Part shown: positions 1 to 8,651 of the stretch, piece after piece
Layout of the letters: each line of letters starts with the position of its first letter
Position numbering within the stretch: position 1 is the first letter of the stretch
Source of the DNA: JAOXRU01 sp965247735
GTDB taxonomy: Bacteria > Bacteroidota > Bacteroidia > Flavobacteriales > Flavobacteriaceae
Assembly: GCA_965247735.1 (NCBI GenBank)
Contig: CBDFHN010000002.1
Coordinates: forward strand, 2,666,001-2,730,000
Direction of reading: 5' to 3'
DNA: 64,000 bases
Notes under the pieces: generated by a model
What the model was told of the DNA's origin: nothing
What the model saw: the letters and a program-made list of their open reading frames with translations, nothing else
The model's database searches: none
Made by a program: the position numbers and the translations under genes

Positions 1-1173
1 GATTTTGCAGTAGGGTTATCTCGTCAACTTCATGGACTTACAATGCACTCAGAACGTCCTGGACATAGGATGTACGAACAATACCATGCCTTAGGGGTTG
101 TAGGTATTATTTCTGCATTTAACTTTCCAGTAGCTGTTTGGGCATGGAACACTGCTTTAGCATGGATTTGTGGAGATGTTTGCGTTTGGAAACCTTCAGA
201 AAAAGCACCTTTATGTGGTATTGCTTGTCAGAATATAATTGCCGAAGTTTTAAAAGAAAACGACCTTCCTGAAGGAATTTCTTGCTTAATTAATGGTGAT
301 TATAAAGTTGGTGAGTTTATGACTCAAGATGTTCGTATTCCTTTAGTTTCAGCTACTGGATCTACAAGAATGGGTAAAATAGTTGCCAGCACTGTAGCAC
401 AACGTCTTGGAAAATCATTACTTGAGCTTGGTGGTAATAATGCTATTATTGTTACTCCAGATGCAGATATTAAAATGACCGTTATTGGTGCAGTATTCGG
501 TGCAGTAGGTACTGCCGGACAACGTTGTACTTCTACCCGTAGATTAATTATTCACGAAGATATTTATGATACTGTTAAAGATGCCGTTGTAAAAGCATAC
601 CAACAATTGCGTATTGGAAACCCTCTAGATGAAAACAACCATGTAGGACCGTTAATTGATACCGATGCAGTTGCTAACTATAATAATGCACTAACACAAG
701 TTGTTGCAGAAGGTGGAAATATTATTGTTGAAGGTGGTGTTTTATCTGGAGAAGGCTATGAAAGTGGTTGTTATGTAAAACCAGCAATTGCAGAAGCAAA
801 ACCAGAATTTAAAATTGTACAACACGAAACTTTTGCTCCAGTATTGTATTTATTAAAATATAGCGGTACTGTGGAAGATGCTATTAACATCCAAAATAAC
901 GTTGCACAAGGGTTATCGTCAGCAATAATGACCAATAACTTAAGAGAAGCAGAACATTTCTTATCTGTTAACGGATCTGATTGTGGTATTGCAAATGTAA
1001 ATATTGGTACTTCTGGTGCTGAAATCGGTGGAGCCTTTGGTGGTGAAAAAGATACTGGTGGTGGACGTGAGTCTGGATCTGATGCTTGGAAAGTATATAT
1101 GAGAAGACAAACAAATACGATCAACTATACAACTGAGCTTCCTTTGGCACAAGGAATTAAATTTGACCTATAA
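1..1173 (+). CDS. ALDH7-type aldehyde dehydrogenase (aminoadipate-semialdehyde dehydrogenase-like), 5' end missing
   Basis: The reading frame is open from base 1, and the residues before the first Met (DFAVGLSRQLHGLT) match the family, so the gene begins outside the window. The ALDH fold is clear: the Rossmann/NAD segment (SAFNFPVAVWAWN, then WKPSEKAPLC), the general-base Glu in LLELGGNN (about residue 142 of the fragment) and the catalytic Cys in GTAGQRCTSTRR (about residue 176). The HGLTM-ERPGHRM stretch is typical of ALDH7A1/antiquitin. Known members oxidise alpha-aminoadipate semialdehyde in lysine breakdown or related semialdehydes; the substrate here is inferred from family only. A strong terminator follows 27 bp after the stop. 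Confidence 0.9.
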   Translation, partial: DFAVGLSRQLHGLTMHSERPGHRMYEQYHALGVVGIISAFNFPVAVWAWNTALAWICGDVCVWKPSEKAPLCGIACQNIIAEVLKENDLPEGISCLINGDYKVGEFMTQDVRIPLVSATGSTRMGKIVASTVAQRLGKSLLELGGNNAIIVTPDADIKMTVIGAVFGAVGTAGQRCTSTRRLIIHEDIYDTVKDAVVKAYQQLRIGNPLDENNHVGPLIDTDAVANYNNALTQVVAEGGNIIVEGGVLSGEGYESGCYVKPAIAEAKPEFKIVQHETFAPVLYLLKYSGTVEDAINIQNNVAQGLSSAIMTNNLREAEHFLSVNGSDCGIANVNIGTSGAEIGGAFGGEKDTGGGRESGSDAWKVYMRRQTNTINYTTELPLAQGIKFDL

Positions 1174-1200
1174 GCGGCATTAAAACGCTTTTATAATACA

Positions 1201-1241
1201 AAACGCCATTGTTCTTTATTGAATGATGGCGTTTTTTTTTA
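1201..1241 (+). terminator. Intrinsic terminator of the ALDH gene
   Basis: A 9-bp inverted repeat (AAACGCCAT at 1201-1209, ATGGCGTTT at 1226-1234) is followed by an unbroken T tract. It ends the plus-strand ALDH transcript. Confidence 0.85.
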
Positions 1242-1367
1242 GACAACAGATCGCTTTTCTTTTGGACAAAAGACCGCTTCGCTCATAGAATCAAGAGAAT
1301 AGACGCACCTCGTTATCTTTCATTTTTACCTCTCTTAATACTTTGTACTTTATACTTAATTCTTTTT

Positions 1368-1445
1368 TTTGAAGCCAATCGCGCTATCCGCTATAGTTTT
1401 TTGGGTTGTCACCACAAAAAAGCTGCCGCTGCTATCACGGCTAAA
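1368..1445 (+). repeat. Dispersed roughly 80-bp element, copy A
   Basis: This stretch closely matches 54981-55060. Shared blocks in the same order are TTTGAAGC, GCTATCCGCT-TAG, a T6 arm, an A6 arm, AGCTGCCGCT-CTATCA and GGCTA. The centre can fold into a hairpin (T6-G-GGT at 1397-1406 with ACC-A-C-A6 at 1411-1421). It lies between the convergent ALDH and 162-aa genes. I recall similar CGCTATCCGCT...GCCGCTGCTATC elements downstream of genes in other Flavobacteriaceae, but could not check this. Confidence 0.7.
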
Positions 1446-1457
1446 AACTACTAATTC

Positions 1458-1946
1458 CTAATCAAATTCCCGTTCTATTTTGGTAACATTAGCAATGTCT
1501 TTATTTAAATATTTAATGCTAATTTTTGGAGGTATTGAAATTTCAATACAGGTTTCTGTAAACACTAAACTATCCGTCGATAATTTTCCTTGAAAATCGT
1601 TAGACATCATTAGTCCTTTTAATATCAATTTAAACATCTTTTTCTCAGCATATTCATTCATCAACTCTTCAACTTCCTCTTCACTAATTTCTTTAAACCT
1701 ACTAAAATGAATTTCAATTGAAGGAGGAACAGAAATTCCAACTAGCAATCTATTGGTTTTAAATCCTGCCTTTTCAATTAGCGGCAAAACATCAAAAACA
1801 TCTTTTACATAATCAACAAACTTATCCTTTACATTAATCCCAAAATCACCAATCTTTGAAAGCCCATTTTTTAACTGACTTAATATTTGATCAGCCGAAT
1901 CTGCAACTGTTGTTGTTGCTTTTTTTACAATTGATTTTTCTTCCAT
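1458..1946 (-). CDS. Hypothetical protein, 162 aa, with a small internal repeat
   Basis: No family was recognised. The start is taken at ATG 1946 (MEEKSIVKK) rather than the GTG two codons upstream. The N-terminal 60 residues are amphipathic and charged (ADQILSQLKNGLSKIGDFG). Two segments resemble each other, VGISVPPSIEIHF near residue 70 and IEISIPPKISIKY near residue 135, each a predicted beta hairpin, suggesting an internal duplication. There is no signal peptide or membrane segment, so it is probably cytoplasmic. It is transcribed alone, convergent with the ALDH gene and divergent from the vWA lipoprotein gene. Confidence 0.7.
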   Translation of the reverse strand: MEEKSIVKKATTTVADSADQILSQLKNGLSKIGDFGINVKDKFVDYVKDVFDVLPLIEKAGFKTNRLLVGISVPPSIEIHFSRFKEISEEEVEELMNEYAEKKMFKLILKGLMMSNDFQGKLSTDSLVFTETCIEISIPPKISIKYLNKDIANVTKIEREFD

Positions 1947-2132
1947 AACCACTTATTATTATACTAAAATAGCATATAATTTTATACCGTACTCATTTTA
2001 ACCACGAAGCCCGTTCCTCAAAAACCATTTCACCTATTCCAAAACCTCCATTCCCTCACCCAAAACACTACTTCCCTAATTTGTAGTTGAACAAACCTCT
2101 CCTTTCATCTAGCTTTGAATAAAAACAAAGAC

Positions 2133-3311
2133 ATGAACAAATACATTTTAATACTCGCATTACCACTGCTTATCAGTTGTAAAAACCCAAAAACTGATAT
2201 TGCAAAAAAAACTTCAGAAGGCGAAAACTCCCCTTCTATTCAACTCACTACTCCTAAAAAAAGTACTACTAAAAATGCAGAAATTGTATTTTGCCTAGAT
2301 GCAACCGGCAGTATGAGTGGACTAATCGGCACCGCTAAAGAAAAAATATGGGATATTGTTTCTGATTTGGCGCAAAGCAATGATATCGATACCTTAAGAA
2401 TGGGGATGGTATTTTATAGAGATCGTGGAGATGCATTCGTCACCAAACAAATACAACTCACCACCGACCTTGATGCCGTATATTCCGATCTTCTAGAAAT
2501 GACCGCAGATGGTGGCGGTGATACTCCAGAAAGTGTAAACCAAGCCCTTAACGAATCGGTAAACGAAATTCAATGGTCTAATAGCCCAAATACCTACCGT
2601 ACCATATTTGTTGTAGGCGATTGTCCTCCTCATATGGATTATAGCAATGATGTATTGTATACCGAAAGTTGTAAAAAAGCAGCTGAAAAGAGGATAACCA
2701 TCAATACTATTAAACTGGGGTCAGGCTGCGCTGAGGCTATACCACACTTTAAAAAAATGGCAAGCTGTACTAATGGCGAGTTTTTACAACTAGACCAAGA
2801 TGCAACAGATATTACTATTGCAACACCATATGATGATAAAATAAACAAGACCTCAAGAGCCATAGACGATTCCAGACTCTATTATGGTAATAAAGCGGAG
2901 CAAGCACTAAACAATAATAAAAAACAAAAATCATTAGATGTCTATGACAAAGGTTCTGCTACTGCAAACAGCGCTAGAGCTTCTTATAAAAGCAGTAAAT
3001 CTGGACGTAAATCATGGATGGGATCCAAAGAAATTATTAGTGAGTATAAAAGTGGTAAAATTGCTTTAGACGAAGTTTCCGATGATGAACTTCCAACCGT
3101 ACTTAAGGGAAAATCAACAACAGAAAAAGAACAAATCCTTAAAGAACTAACCACTACTAGAGATCAAAACATTGTAAAACTAAAAGAACTAAATCAAAAA
3201 AGAAGAGAATATATCGAACAAAAAACCAAAGAAAATGCTAGCAGTTCAGACAGCCTGTCTTTTAGTAAAGAAGTACTTAAGGTGATGAAAAAACAAGCGA
3301 ATCGAAATTAG
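2133..3311 (+). CDS. von Willebrand factor A domain lipoprotein
   Basis: The start is ATG 2133, which opens directly into a lipoprotein signal (MNKYILILALPLLISC, lipobox LISC); an in-frame TTG at 2115 would add six charged residues and is less likely. A vWA domain begins near residue 50: EIVFCLDATGSMSG supplies the DxSxS-like MIDAS motif (as DATGSMS), and the later GGGDTPESV is the expected MIDAS Thr/Asp region. After about residue 260 the protein is Lys/Glu-rich and probably coiled (KEQILKELTTTRDQNIVKLKELNQKRREYIEQK). It should be a lipid-anchored, metal-dependent protein-binding module facing the periplasm or cell surface. Its partner is unknown, and no MoxR-type AAA gene lies next to it. 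Confidence 0.8.
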   Translation: MNKYILILALPLLISCKNPKTDIAKKTSEGENSPSIQLTTPKKSTTKNAEIVFCLDATGSMSGLIGTAKEKIWDIVSDLAQSNDIDTLRMGMVFYRDRGDAFVTKQIQLTTDLDAVYSDLLEMTADGGGDTPESVNQALNESVNEIQWSNSPNTYRTIFVVGDCPPHMDYSNDVLYTESCKKAAEKRITINTIKLGSGCAEAIPHFKKMASCTNGEFLQLDQDATDITIATPYDDKINKTSRAIDDSRLYYGNKAEQALNNNKKQKSLDVYDKGSATANSARASYKSSKSGRKSWMGSKEIISEYKSGKIALDEVSDDELPTVLKGKSTTEKEQILKELTTTRDQNIVKLKELNQKRREYIEQKTKENASSSDSLSFSKEVLKVMKKQANRN

Positions 3312-3325
3312 TGTTTCGCTTGTTT
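3291..3325. terminator. Shared bidirectional terminator
   Basis: An inverted repeat (AAACAAGCGAA at 3291-3301 and TTCGCTTGTTT at 3315-3325) spans the stop codon of the vWA gene. Read on the minus strand it is followed by six T, so it most clearly terminates the HD-domain gene; in the plus direction the T run is short. Confidence 0.7.
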
Positions 3326-3332
3326 GGTCCTA

Positions 3333-3944
3333 TCACAACATTGATAGTTCTTTTTTAATATTGCTAAAGGCCTGTGTATTATATTTTTTAAAAAAATAAT
3401 CGGTTTTATAAATAGCATCCGTCTTTAAAAAAGAATCTAATACCTTTTTTCGCCCTGGATTATATACCAAATTTGGAAACACAGCATACTCTTTTCTAAT
3501 GCTTAGCATATACTGTTGGTAAACCTCCCATTCTTGTCCTAAAATAGCAAGATCGGCATCATTAAAATAGTTGATATCACTATCAAGAGATAATTCATGA
3601 AGTTTGGTTGCAGAAATTTGTTTTTTGCAACCAATAATCATATCTGTAGGCAAGCCAATTTTCAACATTCTATTTTCAGCAAAAACCGCACTCTTATCTT
3701 CATTATCTGACCGCAACGTATTGTACACAATATCATGATAAAATAAGGTAAACATAACAGTATCCCAATCGTTTATTAAATTCTTAATAGGTAAAAGCGA
3801 TTCCAATAACTTTTCTAAATGAACCAAGGAATGGTAATGCCTTTTATTAGTATAGCAATGTTCAATTTCTTCCCATAATTCTTCAATAAAAATGGCATCA
3901 GTAGTGTATTTATTTAAAAGCACTTCAAAAACATCTTTTAACAT
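3333..3944 (-). CDS. Predicted metal-dependent HD-domain phosphohydrolase (COG4339-like)
   Basis: 203 residues. HYHSLVHLEKLLESL near residue 36, FTLFYHDIVYNT near residue 66 (the HD pair) and YFNDADLAILGQ near residue 126 fit the metal-binding His/Asp pattern of the small HD superfamily often annotated as predicted metal-dependent hydrolases. Members are thought to act on nucleotides or other phosphomonoesters, but the substrate is not known. There is no signal peptide. The gene stands alone and converges on the vWA lipoprotein gene. Confidence 0.8.
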   Translation of the reverse strand: MLKDVFEVLLNKYTTDAIFIEELWEEIEHCYTNKRHYHSLVHLEKLLESLLPIKNLINDWDTVMFTLFYHDIVYNTLRSDNEDKSAVFAENRMLKIGLPTDMIIGCKKQISATKLHELSLDSDINYFNDADLAILGQEWEVYQQYMLSIRKEYAVFPNLVYNPGRKKVLDSFLKTDAIYKTDYFFKKYNTQAFSNIKKELSML

Positions 3945-4152
3945 TCTAATTCCTGTTTATTTATCAGCTAAATTATAAATAATACCAATTAACCCGAATT
4001 TGAACTAAAAGAATTATTTGATTTCGACACAAAATCCTTTCAGAGTTTCACTCAACCTAACATGATCCTCCTCCAAGTCTGTTAAATCAAGTAGTTTTCT
4101 GAAAGAAAATTATATCGAGATTCTCGTCAATTATTTGATGATAAAAAACAAA

Positions 4153-4198
4153 AAAAAGCTACATCACACACCTGTTTCATTAGCTATGTGGTGTTTCT
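4153..4198 (-). terminator. Terminator of the CxxCH lipoprotein operon
   Basis: ACATCACA (4161-4168) pairs with TGTGGTGT (4187-4194) through one wobble. On the minus strand the hairpin is followed by a long T run (the A tract before 4158). The hairpin overlaps the last codons of the 351-aa gene. Confidence 0.65.
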
Positions 4199-5235
4199 TT
4201 TTCTGTAATTCTAATGTTTTTAAAAGGAGCAGTTTCGCGTAGTGCTACGGTATTTGCAGAGGTATCAGCAAGGAAAACCACTTGTTTTCCTTTGCAAAAA
4301 CTATCATTATGAATAGAACATTCATCTACTGCCAAAGCATGGCCATCTGATGGAATTCTAAAAACCGTAAAATGGTATTCTGGTTTTTCAGGATCGCCTT
4401 CAATTTCTAAACATTTATTTTCATACTTGTTTATTTTTGCATTCTCTTTTTTATTTTTTGGAACTATTCTCCCTAAAAGAATTCTACAAATATTAGTCTC
4501 TTTTTCTGCTTCATCAGGATTTGGAAACCAAATATGTGGAAAAGGATGATGCTCTACAAATAATCCACCCCCACCATAAGGCTCCATAACATAGTCTTTT
4601 ATATAGGCTGGCAAACTTGTATCATACTCCATTCCAAAGAGCAATTTATCAAACTCCATAGAAAAAGGTTCAAAAGGCTCAAGAAGTTTTGCACCATAAT
4701 AATGTAATGTTTCATGAAAATCGATATGATTAATATCTAGAACAGGAAAATCTACATTCATTTCATTTACCAAAAGAGAACCAGTACTTCCAAAAACATT
4801 TGACGACGCTCCAATAGATGGAAGTAAACCTCCCTCTTTTCCACTTATCCATTTGGCCTTTACCACTACAGAATTATTCTTTTTTGGAACCTTAGCATGC
4901 TTTTTAAGTTCTTTTAATTCTTTTAGCAACGAGTCTTTTTTCTTTGGATGATCAGAAAGAACTTTTATAATAGAATCTTGCCCTTGATGTAACTGAACAA
5001 CTTGATGTTTTTCGATTGGCCCATAGATGCCTGTGGTTGTCATTAATGGTATTCCTTCGGCACTAGACCTAATAACAACAGCATCGTTTAAAAAATCAAA
5101 ATACTTATCCAAAATCTCTTTTGAAGGCTTTTTTTTAACGTATTTCCATCTTCGTTCATTTAAAATTCTCTCTCTTTGCTTTGGTGATATTGTCTTTTTT
5201 GAAGAAACATTTGTACTCCTATCAACATGACTCAT
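4180..5235 (-). CDS. Hypothetical soluble protein, 351 aa, His-rich; last gene of the CxxCH operon
   Basis: No family recognised with confidence. There is no signal peptide and the N-terminus is very basic, unlike its three exported neighbours. Residues 165-310 hold many conserved-looking His and acidic residues: H170, H174 and H178 in NHIDFHETLHYYG, H229, H230 and H234 in VEHHPFPHIWFP, and H299 and H309 in GHA...SIHNDS. With the surrounding short predicted beta strands this could be a cupin-like metal site; that is inference from pattern only. It begins 25 bp after the 487-aa lipoprotein gene, so it is probably co-transcribed. No CxxCH motif is present. Confidence 0.6.
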   Translation of the reverse strand: MSHVDRSTNVSSKKTISPKQRERILNERRWKYVKKKPSKEILDKYFDFLNDAVVIRSSAEGIPLMTTTGIYGPIEKHQVVQLHQGQDSIIKVLSDHPKKKDSLLKELKELKKHAKVPKKNNSVVVKAKWISGKEGGLLPSIGASSNVFGSTGSLLVNEMNVDFPVLDINHIDFHETLHYYGAKLLEPFEPFSMEFDKLLFGMEYDTSLPAYIKDYVMEPYGGGGLFVEHHPFPHIWFPNPDEAEKETNICRILLGRIVPKNKKENAKINKYENKCLEIEGDPEKPEYHFTVFRIPSDGHALAVDECSIHNDSFCKGKQVVFLADTSANTVALRETAPFKNIRITEKETPHS

Positions 5236-5260
5236 ATGGTATTATTTTACTGTTTTTTGT

Positions 5261-6724
5261 TCAATTTTTCATCGCTAGTTTCCATGCAGGAACAGCCTTA
5301 AATGCAGTAACCATATCATAATCTAAACCTACCTGACCTGACCCAGAATCAAACGGAACTTGTCCATTATTATTCATAAACCATCTATTCCAATTTGGAC
5401 TTCCTGGTTCATAAACTAAAGGTGTTCCATCTCCATTTGGAGTAGGAAAAACAATAGGGACTAAAAATGAATTGAACTTATATTGTGCAGAACTATGACA
5501 GCCCAAACACCCAACGGTACTTACGCCTCCATCTTTAAATACTTCACCAGATGTGCTCCTAGTTTCTGGCCCTGTGCTAAATACTGCTCCATCATTTGGC
5601 CCTGAAAGTCTTCCTCCCCAACCTAATGTTTGTATCGCGTAGGATGGTGCTTTTGGATTTATCCAATTTTCTGTAAGTGTTAGATCTATTGGAGCTGGAA
5701 CTACGGCATCTGCCAAAGCCTTTTTCTTGGTAAGCTGCGCAACTTTTTTGGGATTATTTCCCCAAGTAGCCCCTAACGGAATCATTTTATCCCATGCTGT
5801 AGCTCCTGTTGCATCCTTATCATACACCAACGTACTAAACACCCATCCTGTACTTGGCGATGCTTTAGTATCTTTTACAATAATATCAAATTGCATTAAT
5901 TTTAATGATCGTATCGTTGGTGATGCCCCTTTTAAAGCAGTTTCAGCTCCTGCAAGAACATCTGTGTATACATCCCAAGTTGCAGCGTTTTCTAAAGTAC
6001 TCCAGTTATTAGTAGCGTTATTATAATTTATAAAAGCAAATTTTATGATTACACTTCCTTCTGCATATTGTGTGTTTTTTGCACTTTTAAAATTTGGTTT
6101 ATAGGCATTTATCGAATCTGTTCCCCAAATATTATTCAATGTCTGGGCAGCAGTTTTATGATATAAAGTATATACATAAGTTGTTAACGATTCTTTTTGT
6201 GTTTCTCCAAGAGTTTTGGGAGCAAAACTAGAACCTATATACATTCCATGAATAGGCTCTCTTACCTGCCCTAACCATATGGATTGGTACCAAGGTTTAT
6301 TATTTGGATTCCAACTATCATACTCATAAAGTATTTTTTTCATATCGGCAGATACGTATTCTTTTAAGGCTTCTACGTAAGCTAATGCATTTTCTTGGGT
6401 TATTGCGCCATTTTTGGTTACTGTTTTCCATGGATAAGTCTCTGGTGTTTCTACAGATCCCATTACAGGGTAATCATGTTTTAAAGCAAAACTAGTTCCA
6501 GTAAAACCATCTGGAAGAGACAAATAAGAGTTTTCAAATGGTAATATTCCTCCTTTCCTGTGATGTGTGACAGTTCCTCTTTTACCAGGTAATTCAAATG
6601 TTATCGTTTTCTTTAACTCTATATTATTTTCACTTATGTCTACCTTTGTTACTTTTTCTTCACAAGAAAAAAGAAAAAGCAATGCAAAAAAGGTCATCAT
6701 GGGCATTTTTTTGTGGTGTATCAT
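5261..6724 (-). CDS. Lipoprotein with one CxxCH haem-binding motif, 487 aa
   Basis: A lipoprotein signal ends in LLFLFSC near residue 21. One c-type haem motif, GCLGCHSS, lies near residues 406-410. The region KLMQFDIIV...GWVFSTLVYD before it resembles the equivalent regions of the two upstream genes (VGLHIVVKT...GIWSSFEH), so the three appear to be diverged members of one family of large exported proteins with a single C-terminal haem site. I recall similar uncharacterised proteins annotated as cytochrome c family. Function is unknown; a lipid-anchored redox or sensor role is a guess. It is third of four operon genes, 28 bp after the previous one. Confidence 0.75.
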   Translation of the reverse strand: MIHHKKMPMMTFFALLFLFSCEEKVTKVDISENNIELKKTITFELPGKRGTVTHHRKGGILPFENSYLSLPDGFTGTSFALKHDYPVMGSVETPETYPWKTVTKNGAITQENALAYVEALKEYVSADMKKILYEYDSWNPNNKPWYQSIWLGQVREPIHGMYIGSSFAPKTLGETQKESLTTYVYTLYHKTAAQTLNNIWGTDSINAYKPNFKSAKNTQYAEGSVIIKFAFINYNNATNNWSTLENAATWDVYTDVLAGAETALKGASPTIRSLKLMQFDIIVKDTKASPSTGWVFSTLVYDKDATGATAWDKMIPLGATWGNNPKKVAQLTKKKALADAVVPAPIDLTLTENWINPKAPSYAIQTLGWGGRLSGPNDGAVFSTGPETRSTSGEVFKDGGVSTVGCLGCHSSAQYKFNSFLVPIVFPTPNGDGTPLVYEPGSPNWNRWFMNNNGQVPFDSGSGQVGLDYDMVTAFKAVPAWKLAMKN

Positions 6725-6752
6725 TGTTTTTGAGTTTTAAATGAATAGCTCT

Positions 6753-8600
6753 TTATTTTATTTTAATTTTCACTTTTAGATTGCCTTTATTATCTTTTAA
6801 ACCTGAGCCATACTTCCCTTTTAAGTCATCATTAATAGATAATTTTAATATTCCACTTTGATTAGCTGGTATAGCAGTTGGTCCATTCCCTATTAAAAAT
6901 GCAGGATATTCCCCAATTTTTCCTACAAGCGCTCCTATAGCTTCTCCAGGAAGAGCATATCCTGATGCTGCAATCATCTTTGGGGCTCCTCCATTAGCAC
7001 CGTAACGTTTTCCGCTGTAAGTTTTTGGATCAGCAGTCCATTTTCCATACTGATATGTGATGGCATCTCCTTGTTTTACAGCTATTCCTGTATCTATCCA
7101 TCCCTTTTTAGCAAAAACGGTAATCCCTACAGAATTTGTTACACTCAATAACGCTTCTTGATACGTCTGATAAAGATCTGGTTTATCAAAATTAGGACTG
7201 CTTACCAAAAAGCTAAAATCACTACCGGAAATTTGGGCATTTCCATGACAACCCATACAACCTCCCATATTGTATTGGTTTTTCCCTAATGCAACATTCT
7301 CAAATTCTGAATCAAAAGGGTCTGAGAAAGATCCATGAAAATTAGTCAGCTTTAAATCTGATTCTATCACATAATTTGCCATAAAATAATTTGAATCATC
7401 ATTTCTATTTTTATAATCCGTAGGTCTAGCCTGTGCTCCGATTAGCTGATAATATTGCCATTTAGAATCTGGATTTAGATCTTTTATTAATGCTTTGGCA
7501 TTAGCATTCACTGTTCGTATGGTTTCTGGTATTGTTCTTTCTATAACTGGGTTTAATCGATGGGGATCTACATCTACATAGTCATTACTGTTTACTTCTA
7601 CAGTATCAATCCCTATGGTTTGCATATTGTTATTTCTAACATCTACTTGTTCAAACGAAGCATAAATAAATGTTGGATAATTCTTAGTCTTGTGAATAAT
7701 ATGCATTCCTATAAGTCCTAATGTCTCAACACTAGCTAATATTTCTCCATTATAATTATGCCCTTTTTTAAAGACTACTACCTTTTTTGTAATAAATCTG
7801 CTGGCAATATCTGTACTGTCTAATTTTTTAAAGGCTAATTTAATTTCAATAGCTCCTTCATTTTCAGAACCATCATCACCACAAGGAAGGCAGACATACC
7901 CTTTTGTGGTTAAACTATCACTAGCACACATTTGGGCTTTATTTAGTTTTCCAAATAAGGTCTTTGTTTTATTCGTTGCATTTGTCAAAGAAAGACTATT
8001 GGCATAATAAGTTTTAAGGTAATTATACTCCGTCAAATTAGTTTTTGCCATATACAGTACTTCACTCTTATTTTTATTGGCAAATAAATAGGCAGACCCA
8101 ATTTCATTATCCTCATCAAGTACATTCCAATACTTGCTATTATTAAGAAGAGCTTTATTACTTATACTATCAGATTTAGCAAATGTATAGTTTGGACTCC
8201 CTGTCTCTAATGATTTAGAAATCATACCATTTGCAGGACGTAATTCGGTACGATGGGCATATGTTTCCCAAACTGCTAATGTGGGTGTTACTTTATTAGC
8301 TGTCCAACTTTTATTAGGCTCAAACCTATTTGGGCTGGCTTCTGTCCAAGCAGCTTCCCAGTTTAAGGCAAAAAATTCGTTCCAAGCAAAATTGGCAATA
8401 TCCTCTTCAGAAGCACCAATTGGCAAATCATGAGGTACTTTATAATTTATAATAAGAGGTGTTGAAGAAGAAGAAGAAGGAGAACCATCTATTGTTGTTA
8501 TAGTTACATTTTCAGTATCATTTATACAGGAATAGAAGAATAACACTGCAAAAGTTATGGTCATAAACTTGTATAAAACAGATTTGTTTTTGGTCTTCAT
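6753..8600 (-). CDS. Lipoprotein with one CxxCH haem-binding motif, 615 aa
   Basis: The N-terminus is a lipoprotein signal (FAVLFFYSC near residue 25) followed by a Ser-rich linker. Family motifs shared with the 620-aa gene upstream, in order: FAWNEFFALNWEAAW, LAVWETYAHRTELRP, EGAIEIKLAFKKL, GLIGMHIIHKT, IYASFEQVD, WQYYQLIGAQ, and the haem motif GGCMGCHGNAQ near residues 448-452. A further Cys pair, CLPCG near residue 240, is not in a haem context. The roughly 160 residues after the haem motif have no counterpart in the 620-aa protein, which ends soon after its motif. Likely outer-membrane or periplasmic; function unknown. Confidence 0.75.
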   Translation of the reverse strand: MKTKNKSVLYKFMTITFAVLFFYSCINDTENVTITTIDGSPSSSSSTPLIINYKVPHDLPIGASEEDIANFAWNEFFALNWEAAWTEASPNRFEPNKSWTANKVTPTLAVWETYAHRTELRPANGMISKSLETGSPNYTFAKSDSISNKALLNNSKYWNVLDEDNEIGSAYLFANKNKSEVLYMAKTNLTEYNYLKTYYANSLSLTNATNKTKTLFGKLNKAQMCASDSLTTKGYVCLPCGDDGSENEGAIEIKLAFKKLDSTDIASRFITKKVVVFKKGHNYNGEILASVETLGLIGMHIIHKTKNYPTFIYASFEQVDVRNNNMQTIGIDTVEVNSNDYVDVDPHRLNPVIERTIPETIRTVNANAKALIKDLNPDSKWQYYQLIGAQARPTDYKNRNDDSNYFMANYVIESDLKLTNFHGSFSDPFDSEFENVALGKNQYNMGGCMGCHGNAQISGSDFSFLVSSPNFDKPDLYQTYQEALLSVTNSVGITVFAKKGWIDTGIAVKQGDAITYQYGKWTADPKTYSGKRYGANGGAPKMIAASGYALPGEAIGALVGKIGEYPAFLIGNGPTAIPANQSGILKLSINDDLKGKYGSGLKDNKGNLKVKIKIK

Positions 8601-8651
8601 GATGACTTGTTTTTTTGGTTTACCATTGATTAGTATTTATATCCTTTATTT

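Noticed and set aside
1458..2111. Possible toxin-antitoxin pair near the 162-aa gene
   Set aside because: No second small gene accompanies it, and the 162-aa protein resembles no toxin I know.
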